64,000 nucleotides of DNA from Cupriavidus plantarum (lineage in GTDB: Bacteria; Pseudomonadota; Gammaproteobacteria; Burkholderiales; Burkholderiaceae): the NCBI RefSeq assembly GCF_905397285.1, contig NZ_CAJPUX010000006.1:186001-250000 (forward strand). The letters are read 5' to 3'. The notes below the pieces were generated by a model. It had not been told where the DNA came from. It was given only the letters and a program-made list of their open reading frames with translations, and ran no database searches. The position numbers and the translations under genes were made by a program. Below are positions 42,796 to 53,476 of the stretch, piece by piece (the stretch's first letter is position 1; each line of letters opens with the position of its first letter).

Positions 42796-44868
42796 TCAGT
42801 GCTGTGACGAGGCGGCCGCGGGAAGCGGTTCGAACGGCGTCTCGCGGTCGGTCGGGCGCGCGGCCTGGCGCGCCTGCAGCGCGGTCTTGAAGCCGTACGC
42901 GACGATCGACAGCACCACGAACATGAACAGCGCGCAGAGGCCCGCGTCGAGGTAGTCGTTGAAGACGATGCGGTGCATCTGCTCCATCGACTTGGCCGGC
43001 GCCAGCACCTTGCCTTCGGCAATGGCGTCGCTGAACTTGGCCGCGTGGGTCAGGAAGCTGACCTTCGGATCGGCGTGGAAAAGCTTCTGCCAGCCGGCGG
43101 TCAGCGTGCAGATGAGCAGCCACACGGTCGGGACCAGTGTGACCCACGCGTACTGGCCGCGCTTCATCTTGACCAGCACGCAGGTACCGAGCACCAGCGC
43201 GACGGCGGCGAGCATCTGGTTGGAGATGCCGAACAGCGGCCACAGCGTGTTGATGCCGCCCAGCGGATCGACCACGCCCTGGTAGAGGAAGTAGCCCCAG
43301 GCCGCGACCGTCAGCGCCGTGGCGATCAGGTTCGCGGGCAGCGAATCCGTGCGCTTGAGCGACGGCACGAAGCTGCCGAGCAGATCCTGCAGCATGAAGC
43401 GGCCGGCACGCGTGCCCGCGTCAACGGCGGTCAGGATGAACAGCGCTTCGAACAGGATCGCGAAGTGGTACCAGAACGCCATCATCGCCTGGCCGCCCAC
43501 CACCTGATGCAGGATGTGGGCAATGCCGACGGCCAGCGTCGGGGCGCCACCGGCGCGCGAGATGATCGTGTGCTCGCCGACGTCCTTGGCGGTCTGCACC
43601 AGCACGTCGGGCGTAATCACGAAGCCCCACGTCGAGACGGCCTGCGCGACGGCTTCCGGCGTGGTGCCGATCACGGCGGCCGGGCTGTTCATCGCGAAGT
43701 ACACGCCGGGCTCGATCACCGAGGCGGCGACCAGCGCCATGATCGCGACGAACGACTCCGCCAGCATCGCGCCGTAGCCGATGAAGCGCGCGTGCGATTC
43801 GTTCTCGAGCAGCTTGGGCGTGGTGCCCGACGAGATCAGCGCATGGAAGCCGGACACCGCGCCGCACGCGATGGTGATGAAGAGGAACGGGAACAGGTTG
43901 CCCGACCACACCGGACCGTTGCCCTGCGCGAACTGCGTGAACGCGGGCATCTTGAGTTCGGGCGCGACGATCACGATGCCGATCGCCAGCGCGATGATCG
44001 TGCCGATCTTCAGGAAGGTGGACAGGTAATCGCGCGGGGCGAGCAGCAGCCACACGGGCAGCACGGCGGCGATGAAACCGTAGATGATCAGCATCCACGT
44101 GAGCGCCTTGCCGTCGTACGTGAACAGCGGCGCGAGCGTGGCGCTTTCATGCACGTACTGGCCGCCGACGATGGCGAGCATCAGCAGCACGAAGCCGATG
44201 ATGGACACTTCGCCGATGCGGCCCGGACGCAGGTAACGCGTGTAGATGCCCATGAACAGCGCGATGGGAATCGTCACGGCCACGGTGAACGTGCCCCACG
44301 GCGATCCGGCCAGCGCCTTTACGACGATCAGGGCCAGCACCGCGAGGATGATGATCATGATCATGAAGCAGCCGAACAGCGCGATCATGCCGGGCACCGT
44401 GCCCATCTCGGACTTGACGAGGTCGCCCAGCGAGCGGCCGTCGCGGCGCGTGGAGATGAACAGGATCATGAAGTCCTGCACCGCGCCCGCGAAGACCACG
44501 CCCGCGAGAATCCACAGCATGCCGGGCATGTAGCCCATCTGCGCGGCCAGCACGGGACCGACGAGCGGACCGGCGCCGGCGATGGCGGCGAAGTGGTGGC
44601 CGAACAGGACCGCCTTGTTGGTCGGTACGTAGTCGAGGCCGTCGTTATGGCGCCAGGCGGGCGTCATGCGCCGGGGGTCGAGCTGCATCACCTTGTCGGC
44701 GATGAAGCGGCTGTAGTAGCGGTAGGCGATCAGGTAGATGCAGATCGCGGCCACCACGATCCACAGCGCGCTGACGGCCTCTCCGCGCGACAGCGCGACC
44801 GTGGCGAAGGCAAATGCGCCGATGACGGCGACGGCCAGCCACATGAGGTGTTCCGAAATGCGATTCAT
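42796..44868 (-). CDS. cstA: CstA-family carbon-starvation transporter
   Basis: 690 aa with about 18 membrane helices. Family signatures include RRMTPAWRHNDGLDYVPTNK, GHHFAAIAGAGPLVGPVLAAQ and the late LGGINTLWPLFGISNQMLA. CstA/BtsT proteins import pyruvate and have been linked to peptide uptake. The start is at 44868 (MNRISEHLM), preceded by AGGAGA. The gene is divergent from a kinase gene, with a triple operator between them (44936-44967), suggesting that this two-component system controls it. Confidence 0.92.
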   Translation of the reverse strand: MNRISEHLMWLAVAVIGAFAFATVALSRGEAVSALWIVVAAICIYLIAYRYYSRFIADKVMQLDPRRMTPAWRHNDGLDYVPTNKAVLFGHHFAAIAGAGPLVGPVLAAQMGYMPGMLWILAGVVFAGAVQDFMILFISTRRDGRSLGDLVKSEMGTVPGMIALFGCFMIMIIILAVLALIVVKALAGSPWGTFTVAVTIPIALFMGIYTRYLRPGRIGEVSIIGFVLLMLAIVGGQYVHESATLAPLFTYDGKALTWMLIIYGFIAAVLPVWLLLAPRDYLSTFLKIGTIIALAIGIVIVAPELKMPAFTQFAQGNGPVWSGNLFPFLFITIACGAVSGFHALISSGTTPKLLENESHARFIGYGAMLAESFVAIMALVAASVIEPGVYFAMNSPAAVIGTTPEAVAQAVSTWGFVITPDVLVQTAKDVGEHTIISRAGGAPTLAVGIAHILHQVVGGQAMMAFWYHFAILFEALFILTAVDAGTRAGRFMLQDLLGSFVPSLKRTDSLPANLIATALTVAAWGYFLYQGVVDPLGGINTLWPLFGISNQMLAAVALVLGTCVLVKMKRGQYAWVTLVPTVWLLICTLTAGWQKLFHADPKVSFLTHAAKFSDAIAEGKVLAPAKSMEQMHRIVFNDYLDAGLCALFMFVVLSIVAYGFKTALQARQAARPTDRETPFEPLPAAASSQH

Positions 44869-44935
44869 GTGTGAAAGGTCTCCTCTTTTTACGGCGTGTA
44901 GTATTGTTACCCGCCCCCGCCCACACAAGCGCGTA

Positions 44936-44967
44936 ACTACGCAGCGCGCCTGCGTAGTACTACGCAG
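44936..44967. promoter_or_regulatory. Triple inverted/direct repeat between cstA and kinase gene
   Basis: ACTACGCAG (44936-44944), CTGCGTAGT (44950-44958) and ACTACGCAG (44959-44967) occur in 32 bases. The last two form a perfect 18-bp palindrome, and the first two a 9-bp inverted pair with a 5-bp gap. This is the expected form of a binding array for the dimeric LuxR-type regulator encoded at 46452. Confidence 0.75.
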
Positions 44968-45018
44968 GCCGACGATGGCACGCGGCCTTGCGGGCGTCGG
45001 TGTTTACCCCCGGTCTCC

Positions 45019-46455
45019 ATGAAACTCCGCCAGAAGATCCTGTTACTAGCCGTTGCGCCACTTGCGGTGGCGATGCTCGGCATTGCGCTGGCCGTGCGCT
45101 ATCAGGCCACCGCGCTGGCGCAGCACGAGCGGGCGCTGGTGGAGGCCGCGTATCTCCAGAGCAAGGAAATGGAGTTACGGCACTACGTGGAACTCGCGCA
45201 GAGCACCATCGCGCCGATGCTCCAGTCGGGCCGCAACGACGCGGCCACGCGCCAGGCCGCGATGGAGGCGCTGGCACGGCTCGACTACGGTCCGGACGGT
45301 TACTTCTTCCTGTACGACATGCAGGGCCGCAACCTCATGCATCCGCGCCAGCCGGAGCTCGTGGGGCAGGACTTGTGGCTCATGCGCGACCCGCAGGGCG
45401 CGCTGACGATCCAGAAGCTCATCGAGGCCGCTTCCAAGGGCGGCGGCTCCGTGCGGTACCTGTGGAAGAAGCCGTCGTCGCAGCAAGTGGCGCCGAAGCT
45501 GGGATACGTGGTGTCGGTGCCCGAATGGAACTGGATGGTCGGCACCGGTATCTACCTCGACGACGTCGAGGAGACGCTGCGCCGGCTGGACGCGCGCGCG
45601 GCCATCGATATCCGGGACACGATGGCGTGGATCGGCGTGATCGCGGCCATCAGTATCCTGCTGGTGGCCGCGAGCGGGCTGGCGCTGAACGTCAGCGAGC
45701 ATCGCGAGGCCGATGCCAAGCTGCGGCAGCTCGCGCAGCGCGTGGTGCAATCGCAGGAACAGGAACGCGCGCGGCTCTCGCGCGAACTGCACGACGGCGT
45801 GAGCCAGTTGCTGGTGTCCGTGAAGCTCGTGCTGGAGACCGCGGCCAACCGGCTGCGTATCGCCCCGGCGGAGAGCGCGTCCGTCGTACCCGTGCTTGGC
45901 ATGGCGCTGAACCGCCTCGATACCGTATTCAACGAAGTGCGCCGCGTCGCGCGCAACCTGCGTCCCGCGCTGCTCGACGACCTCGGGCTGCATGCGGCCC
46001 TGCAGCACCTTGCGCGCGAGATGCAGGAAGGCAGCACGCTGCAGGTCGACGTGACGCAGCATGGCACGCCGCGCGAGCTGCCCGAGGAACAGGCCACCGC
46101 GCTCTTCCGCATCGCGCAGGAGGCGCTGACCAACGTCGAGCGTCATGCGCATGCGCATCGCGTGTTCGTGATCCTCGATTTCGCGGCGGACGCCACCCGC
46201 CTCACCGTACGCGACGATGGCGCGGGCTTCGATGTCGCGCGCATGCAGTCGGATCCGAACCGCGGCATCGGACTGCGCAACCTGCGCGAGCGCATGGCCG
46301 CGCTCGGCGGCACGTTCGACATCTCGTCCGGGCTTGCCGGCACGCGGCTCGTGGCAACGCTGCCGCGCGTGGCTCTCGCGGGTGACGCTAGCGCGGGCGA
46401 CGCCACCGCGGCCTCTTCCCTTTCCAAAGCCTCCACCGAACACCCGCTGTCATGA
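45019..46455 (+). CDS. Cache-domain sensor histidine kinase (NarX/HisKA_3 type)
   Basis: 478 aa. An N-terminal membrane helix (about 8-28), a periplasmic single Cache domain (about 35-190; YGPDGYFFLYDMQGRNLMHP) and a second helix (about 198-222) come first. HisKA_3 follows with phospho-His258 in RELHDGVSQ, and HATPase with DDGAGFD and GIGLRNLRERM. Cache domains of this type often sense carboxylates. The stop overlaps the regulator start by four bases. Confidence 0.9.
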   Translation: MKLRQKILLLAVAPLAVAMLGIALAVRYQATALAQHERALVEAAYLQSKEMELRHYVELAQSTIAPMLQSGRNDAATRQAAMEALARLDYGPDGYFFLYDMQGRNLMHPRQPELVGQDLWLMRDPQGALTIQKLIEAASKGGGSVRYLWKKPSSQQVAPKLGYVVSVPEWNWMVGTGIYLDDVEETLRRLDARAAIDIRDTMAWIGVIAAISILLVAASGLALNVSEHREADAKLRQLAQRVVQSQEQERARLSRELHDGVSQLLVSVKLVLETAANRLRIAPAESASVVPVLGMALNRLDTVFNEVRRVARNLRPALLDDLGLHAALQHLAREMQEGSTLQVDVTQHGTPRELPEEQATALFRIAQEALTNVERHAHAHRVFVILDFAADATRLTVRDDGAGFDVARMQSDPNRGIGLRNLRERMAALGGTFDISSGLAGTRLVATLPRVALAGDASAGDATAASSLSKASTEHPLS

Positions 46456-47126
46456 CCGTGTTTCCGGATACCGCCGCGCCGGCGCGCGTGCTGCTGATCG
46501 ACGACCACGCGCTCGTGCGCGATGGCATGCGCATGCATCTGACGCTGCAGCCTGGGCTGGAGGTGGTGGGTGAAGCCGACGACGGCGAGGCGGCATTGGC
46601 CTGGCTCGCGCGCGTGGACGAGGCACAGCGTCCCGAACTCGTGATCACCGACATCGGCATGCGCGGCATGGGTGGGATCGCGCTGGCGAGCGCGCTGCAC
46701 GACCAGTATCCGGAACTCGCCGTATTGATCGTGTCGATGCACGACAACCTCGAATATGTACGGCAGGCCGTGCGCGCGGGCGCGCGCGGCTACGTGCTCA
46801 AGGACGCGCCAGCCGACGAACTGCTGGCGGCGATCCACGCCGTGCTCGCGGGCCGCGTGTTCTACAGCGCGCGCATCGCGCGCGCGATGGCGGAGCAATC
46901 GGGTAGCCCGCTTGACGCGCTCACGCCGCGCGAGCGCGACATCCTCAACGGCATCGGACGCGGTCTCGCCAACAAGGAGATTGCCGCGAATCTCGGCGTT
47001 TCCGTGCGCACGGTGGAGACGCATCGCCTCAACCTCAAGCGCAAGCTCGGCATCGAAGGCCGCGCGGGCCTCGTCAAATATGCAGTGCAGCAATTGGGCG
47101 CCGAACGCGAGAGCGGGCAGGCGTGA
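46452..47126 (+). CDS. LuxR/NarL-family response regulator
   Basis: 224 aa. The receiver has DD at 17-18, phosphoacceptor Asp67 (VITDIGM) and a conserved Lys (VLKDAP). The C-terminal LuxR helix-turn-helix is LTPRERDILNGIGRG...SVRTVETHRLNLKRKLGI. Partner of the overlapping kinase gene. Likely targets are cstA (divergent operator array) and the downstream TRAP operon. Confidence 0.92.
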   Translation: MTVFPDTAAPARVLLIDDHALVRDGMRMHLTLQPGLEVVGEADDGEAALAWLARVDEAQRPELVITDIGMRGMGGIALASALHDQYPELAVLIVSMHDNLEYVRQAVRAGARGYVLKDAPADELLAAIHAVLAGRVFYSARIARAMAEQSGSPLDALTPRERDILNGIGRGLANKEIAANLGVSVRTVETHRLNLKRKLGIEGRAGLVKYAVQQLGAERESGQA

Positions 47127-47139
47127 AGGGTATTCCCTA

Positions 47140-47275
47140 CATTGTTGACGTGATGCGCGCTTCCTAAGATCAATACAACCAAAGGCCACGGAGATTGCCT
47201 TTAACGTCTCCACGCGCTGCTCACCCGCCGCGCGTCATGCGCCTCGCACCGATTCTTCCGTTCCATTGTTGACGT
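47140..47275 (+). promoter_or_regulatory. TRAP operon upstream region with a 12-bp repeat
   Basis: CATTGTTGACGT occurs at 47140-47151 and again at 47264-47275. TTGTTG (47142-47147) and TAAGAT (47165-47170), 17 bases apart, could be a weak sigma-70 promoter for the operon. The repeated word may be a regulator site. Confidence 0.4.
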
Positions 47276-47359
47276 TTGCCGTCCGCGCTGGCGCATGCCC
47301 GCGCGGCACGCAGACGGCCAGGCATTTTGTCGTCGGTCCAACAGACAGGGGAGACAGTC

Positions 47360-48553
47360 ATGGCAGCAAGGCGCAAGGGCAGCAAGGACGTTAGCGTGGG
47401 TACGGACACTGGCACCCGCGCCAACACGGGCAACGACGGGCTCGCAGCATCGCGGCGCGGATTCCTCGGAGGCGCGGCCGCGGCGGCCACGGGCGCGGCG
47501 ACGCTGGGCTTTCCCGCCATCGTGAAGGCGCAGGGCCCCATCAGCATGCGGTGGCAGAGCACCTGGCCCACCAAGGACATCTTCCACGAGTTCGCGGGCG
47601 ACTTCGTCAAGAAGGTCAACGACATGTCGGGCGGCGAGCTGCGCATCGAGCTGCTGCCCGCCGGCGCCGTGGTCAAGGCATTCGACCTCATCGACGCGGT
47701 CAACAAGGGCACGCTCGACGGCGGCCACGGCGTCATCGCGTACTGGTACGGCAAGAACTCGGCGCTGGCGCTTTGGGGTTCGGGACCGGCATGGGGCATG
47801 GACGGCAACATGCTGCTGGCCTGGCACAAGTACGGCGGGGGCAAGGAGCTGCAGGAAGAGATCTACCGCAGCCTGAATCTGGACGTGGTGTCCTTCATGT
47901 ATGGGCCCATGCCGACGCAGCCGCTTGGCTGGTTCAAGAAGCCGATCACGAAACCCGAGGACTTCAAGGGCCTCAAGTTCCGCACGGTGGGACTGTCGAT
48001 CGATATCTTCACGGGGCTGGGCGCGGCCGTGAACGCGTTGCCCGGCGCGGAGATCGTGCCGGCGATGGACCGCGGCCTGCTCGATGCGGCCGAGTTCAAC
48101 AACGCCAGCTCCGACCGCGCGCTCGGCTTCCCCGACGTGTCGAAGGTCTGCATGCTACGCAGCTTCCACCAGTGCTCGGAGCAGTTCGAGGTGCTGTTCA
48201 ACAAGAAGCGTTACGACGCGCTCTCGCCGAAGCTGCGCGCGGTCATCGCCAACGCCGTCGATGCCAGCTCCGCCGAGATGTCGATGAAGGCGATCGACCG
48301 CTATTCGAAGGACTATCAGGCGCTGCAGGAACAGGGCGTGAAGTTCTACGCGACGCCGAGCTCCGTGCTGCAGGCGCAACTGAAGGTGTGGGACGAGATC
48401 GTCGCGCGCAAGGAGAAAGAAAACCCGATGTTCAAGAAGGTCAACGAGTCGATGAAGGCGTTCGCGCAGCGCAGCACGCGCTGGCAGAACGACACCAACG
48501 TCGACTATCGAATGGCCTCCTCGTACTACTTCTCCACGAAGAAGAGCGGCTGA
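47360..48553 (+). CDS. TRAP transporter substrate-binding protein (DctP type)
   Basis: 397 aa. The N-terminus carries a Tat signal with twin Arg at 32-33 (SRRGFLGGAAAA), cleaved near VKAQ. The mature protein is a TRAP extracytoplasmic solute receptor of the TTHA0766/lactate-like subgroup. It includes MRWQSTWP at the start and the binding Arg region KGLKFRTVGL. It should capture a carboxylate in the periplasm. AGGGGAGA precedes the ATG. First gene of the dctPQM-like operon. Confidence 0.92.
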   Translation: MAARRKGSKDVSVGTDTGTRANTGNDGLAASRRGFLGGAAAAATGAATLGFPAIVKAQGPISMRWQSTWPTKDIFHEFAGDFVKKVNDMSGGELRIELLPAGAVVKAFDLIDAVNKGTLDGGHGVIAYWYGKNSALALWGSGPAWGMDGNMLLAWHKYGGGKELQEEIYRSLNLDVVSFMYGPMPTQPLGWFKKPITKPEDFKGLKFRTVGLSIDIFTGLGAAVNALPGAEIVPAMDRGLLDAAEFNNASSDRALGFPDVSKVCMLRSFHQCSEQFEVLFNKKRYDALSPKLRAVIANAVDASSAEMSMKAIDRYSKDYQALQEQGVKFYATPSSVLQAQLKVWDEIVARKEKENPMFKKVNESMKAFAQRSTRWQNDTNVDYRMASSYYFSTKKSG

Positions 48554-48566
48554 CCGGAGCGGTCTC

Positions 48567-49229
48567 GTGCAAACACTGCTGCTGGGTATCGACAAGATCA
48601 GTACCCTCGTGGGACAGGCCGCCTCGTGGCTGATCGTCGGTCTTACACTGATGATCAGCTACGAGGTGTTCTCGCGCTACGCCCTCGGGACGCCGCACGC
48701 ATGGGTCTTCGACGCCAGCAACATGCTGTACGGCGCGTTGTTCATGCTCGGCGGCGCCTACACGCTCGCCAAGCGCGGCCACGTGCGGGGCGACATCCTG
48801 TATGGCTTTCTGCAGCCGCGCGCGCAGGCCGCCATCGACCTCGTGCTGTATCTCCTATTCTTCTTTCCCGGCGTGATCGCGCTTGCGTGGGCGGGCCTGG
48901 ATTTCTTCCAGGTGTCGCTCGCGCAGAACGAGCATTCGTCGATCGCCGCGGACGGTCCGCCGATCTATCCGTTCAAGGCCGTGATACCGGTGGCGGGCGC
49001 GCTGCTGTTGCTGCAGGGCGTGGCGGAGGTCATCCGCTGCGTGCTGTGCCTCATGGATGGCGACTGGCCGCGGCGTGAGGAAGACGTGGAGGAGGTCGAC
49101 GTCGACAAGCTCAAGCAGATGGTGGGCAAGGAGGAGGTGCTGGCGAGTGCCGCCGACACTTCCGCCGACACTTCTGCGGTGCGCGCTCCCGGCACGAAGA
49201 CCTCGGCACTGGAGAGCAACCCGCGATGA
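48567..49229 (+). CDS. TRAP transporter small permease (DctQ type)
   Basis: 220 aa with four membrane helices (about 15-35, 50-70, 92-112 and 135-155). Its cytoplasmic C-terminal tail is longer than usual, about 55 acidic then Ser/Thr/Ala residues. It bridges receptor and large permease. It lies 13 bases after the receptor gene and overlaps the large permease gene by four. Confidence 0.9.
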   Translation: MQTLLLGIDKISTLVGQAASWLIVGLTLMISYEVFSRYALGTPHAWVFDASNMLYGALFMLGGAYTLAKRGHVRGDILYGFLQPRAQAAIDLVLYLLFFFPGVIALAWAGLDFFQVSLAQNEHSSIAADGPPIYPFKAVIPVAGALLLLQGVAEVIRCVLCLMDGDWPRREEDVEEVDVDKLKQMVGKEEVLASAADTSADTSAVRAPGTKTSALESNPR

Positions 49230-51136
49230 GAAAGGAACTGTGGTTCGGTATCACGCTGATGGTGCTGATCGTGGGGGCGGTCGCGTGGTTCATGCCCGCG
49301 CCGTCGATGTGGACCAACGGGCATCTCGGCTTGCTGATGCTCGCGCTGATCGTGGTCGCGATCATGCTCGGCTTTCCCACGGCGTTCACGCTGATGGGCA
49401 TGGGCGTGCTGTTCGCGTGGCTGGCATACCGGCATGCGAATCCCGCCATCGCCGTGGAGCAGACGCTCGACCTGATGGTGCAGCGCGCGTACGCGGTCAT
49501 GACCAACGACGTGCTGATCTCCATCCCGCTGTTCGTGTTCATGGGATACCTGGTCGAGCGCGCGAACCTGATCGAGAAGCTGTTCCGCAGCCTGCATCTG
49601 GCGCTGGCATGGCTGCCGGGCTCGCTGGCGGTCGCCACGCTGATCACGTGCGCGGTGTTTGCCACGGCGACGGGCATCGTCGGCGCGGTCGTCACGCTGA
49701 TGGGGCTGCTCGCGTTTCCCGCGATGCTGCGCGCGGGATACAGCACGCAGTTGTCCGCGGGCGCGGTCACGGCCGGCGGATGCCTCGGCATCCTGATCCC
49801 GCCATCCGTGCTGCTGATCGTCTATGGCGCGACGGCGGGCGTCTCGGTGGTACAGCTTTATGCCGGAGCGTTTTTTCCGGGGCTGATGCTTGCCGGTCTC
49901 TATATCCTCTACGCCATCCTCATCGCGAAGATCAAGCCATCGCTGGCACCGCCGCTCGCGGCGGAGGATCGCGTCATCCCGCTCACGACATTCGCGGCCA
50001 CGTTGCGCGATACCGTGAGCCGCCGGGCACTGCCCGCGCTGTTGGGAGCGCTCAAGGGCCGCCGCAATGCCGACGTGCCGATGGGCTACGTCATCCGGCA
50101 GCTCGGGGTGGTGCTGATGCCCGCGTTTGCGGTCGCCGTGGCCATGAGCCTGATGTATGCCGCCGTCACGGCGCCCAGGAGCGCTGGAAGCAGCGGCGGC
50201 GCGGTGGAGATGGGCGCGATCGCCGACAGCGAGCCATCGTCATCGTTCGATGAACTGCAGGCGCCGCCGAGCGAAGGCGAGACACTCGCGCCGCCCCCTG
50301 TTGCCACGCCGAAGCCCGCGACGCCGCGGGATGTGGCGTCGGCCGTGTCCGTGCCGGCGGCGCAGGCGGATGTCCCCGCAACGCCGGCGCCACGGTGGTT
50401 CTGGATCACGCTGGCCGTGGCCGCCATCGGGCTCGCGGTGTTCTACTGGTACTTCAACTTCGCGCGTCTCGAGATCTTCAAGCTGCTGTTGTCGTCGTTC
50501 TTTCCGCTCGCGGTGATGATCATCGCGGTGCTGGGATCGATCGTGTTCGGCCTCGCCACGCCGACGGAAGCCGCGGCGGTGGGTTCGCTCGGCGGTGCGT
50601 TGCTGGCCGCCGCCTATGGACAGCTGAACTACAACGTCGTGCGCGAGTCGGTGTTCCTCACCGTGAAGACGAGCGCGATGGTGTGCTGGCTATTCGTGGG
50701 GTCGTCGATCTTCTCGGCGGCGTTCGCGCTGCTCGGCGGGCAGGCGCTGGTCGAGGAATGGGTGCTCTCGCTGGACCTGACGCCCGTGCAGTTCATGATC
50801 CTCGCGCAGATCATCATCTTCCTGCTCGGCTGGCCGCTCGAATGGACGGAGATCATCATCATCTTCATGCCGATCTTCATCCCGCTGCTCGACAACTTCG
50901 GCATCGATCCGCTGTTCTTCGGCCTGCTTGTCGCGCTGAATCTCCAGACCGCGTTTCTCTCGCCGCCAGTGGCGATGGCCGCGTTCTATCTGAAGGGCGT
51001 GGCGCCGCCGCACGTAACCCTGAATCAGATCTTCGTCGGCATGCTGCCGTTCATGGGGATTCAGCTGATCGCGCTGGCGCTGCTGTATATCTTCCCCGGC
51101 ATCGGGCTGTGGTTACCCGAAGTGCTGTACCGCTAA
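49226..51136 (+). CDS. TRAP transporter large permease (DctM type) with inserted linker
   Basis: 636 aa, against about 430 for a usual DctM. It has about 12 membrane helices, with core motifs such as GGCLGILIPPSVLLIVYG and TPTEAAAVGSLGGALLAA. An extra region of roughly 150 residues (about 235-390) is mostly hydrophilic and rich in Ala, Pro and Ser, plus an additional hydrophobic stretch. It divides the two halves of the permease. The channel motifs are intact. It should move carboxylate with sodium or proton. Confidence 0.9.
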   Translation: MRKELWFGITLMVLIVGAVAWFMPAPSMWTNGHLGLLMLALIVVAIMLGFPTAFTLMGMGVLFAWLAYRHANPAIAVEQTLDLMVQRAYAVMTNDVLISIPLFVFMGYLVERANLIEKLFRSLHLALAWLPGSLAVATLITCAVFATATGIVGAVVTLMGLLAFPAMLRAGYSTQLSAGAVTAGGCLGILIPPSVLLIVYGATAGVSVVQLYAGAFFPGLMLAGLYILYAILIAKIKPSLAPPLAAEDRVIPLTTFAATLRDTVSRRALPALLGALKGRRNADVPMGYVIRQLGVVLMPAFAVAVAMSLMYAAVTAPRSAGSSGGAVEMGAIADSEPSSSFDELQAPPSEGETLAPPPVATPKPATPRDVASAVSVPAAQADVPATPAPRWFWITLAVAAIGLAVFYWYFNFARLEIFKLLLSSFFPLAVMIIAVLGSIVFGLATPTEAAAVGSLGGALLAAAYGQLNYNVVRESVFLTVKTSAMVCWLFVGSSIFSAAFALLGGQALVEEWVLSLDLTPVQFMILAQIIIFLLGWPLEWTEIIIIFMPIFIPLLDNFGIDPLFFGLLVALNLQTAFLSPPVAMAAFYLKGVAPPHVTLNQIFVGMLPFMGIQLIALALLYIFPGIGLWLPEVLYR

Positions 51137-51140
51137 ACAA

Positions 51141-51168
51141 AAAGGCCTCTCCCGAGGGAGAGGCCTTT
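51141..51168. terminator. Bidirectional terminator between TRAP operon and pckG
   Basis: A 12-bp stem, AAAGGCCTCTCC with GGAGAGGCCTTT, around a four-base loop. It serves two convergent genes. Confidence 0.93.
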
Positions 51169-51203
51169 GTCATGGCTGAGGCTGAGGGGGAGGCGGTTCG
51201 GGA

Positions 51204-53057
<1,854 letters not shown>

Positions 53058-53476
53058 TGTGGTGCTCCAAAGCGACTAAAGAATTCTGGCAAAGCCGCGC
53101 GGGTGTTTGGCATGATGCACATCGCATCGCAATCGTCACATCCCGTTACAACTCCGGGACGGCGAATCCCGCGCAAAATATCGCGGCGGCCCATGCGGCT
53201 GCGATACAGTTGCGCTTCGCCCGTCCTCGGGTTCCGCGTAGCTTTGTCCGGCGACATTACGCCGATGGGAGCAAGCTCGACCATCGGGCATTGCCGACAG
53301 GAGCGGGCAAGGATACCACTGCTGCACCCCGCTGTTTTTTGCTGCGCAGCATTGTCGAAGGGCCCGAAAGGCCCGGCAAACATGTTCTGCGCGATCTGGA
53401 TGCCAACCATACTGTCCGGCGCGCCGCGGTTCTGTTGCCGGGCGCACCAAGCTTCGCTGAAGTCAAAGAGTCACCG
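53058..53476. other. Divergent intergenic region pckG / hydroxyacid dehydrogenase
   Basis: About 420 bases without a supported gene; open frames here lack ribosome-binding sites and known content. It must hold the promoters of both divergent genes, but no near-consensus pair stands out. Confidence 0.5.
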
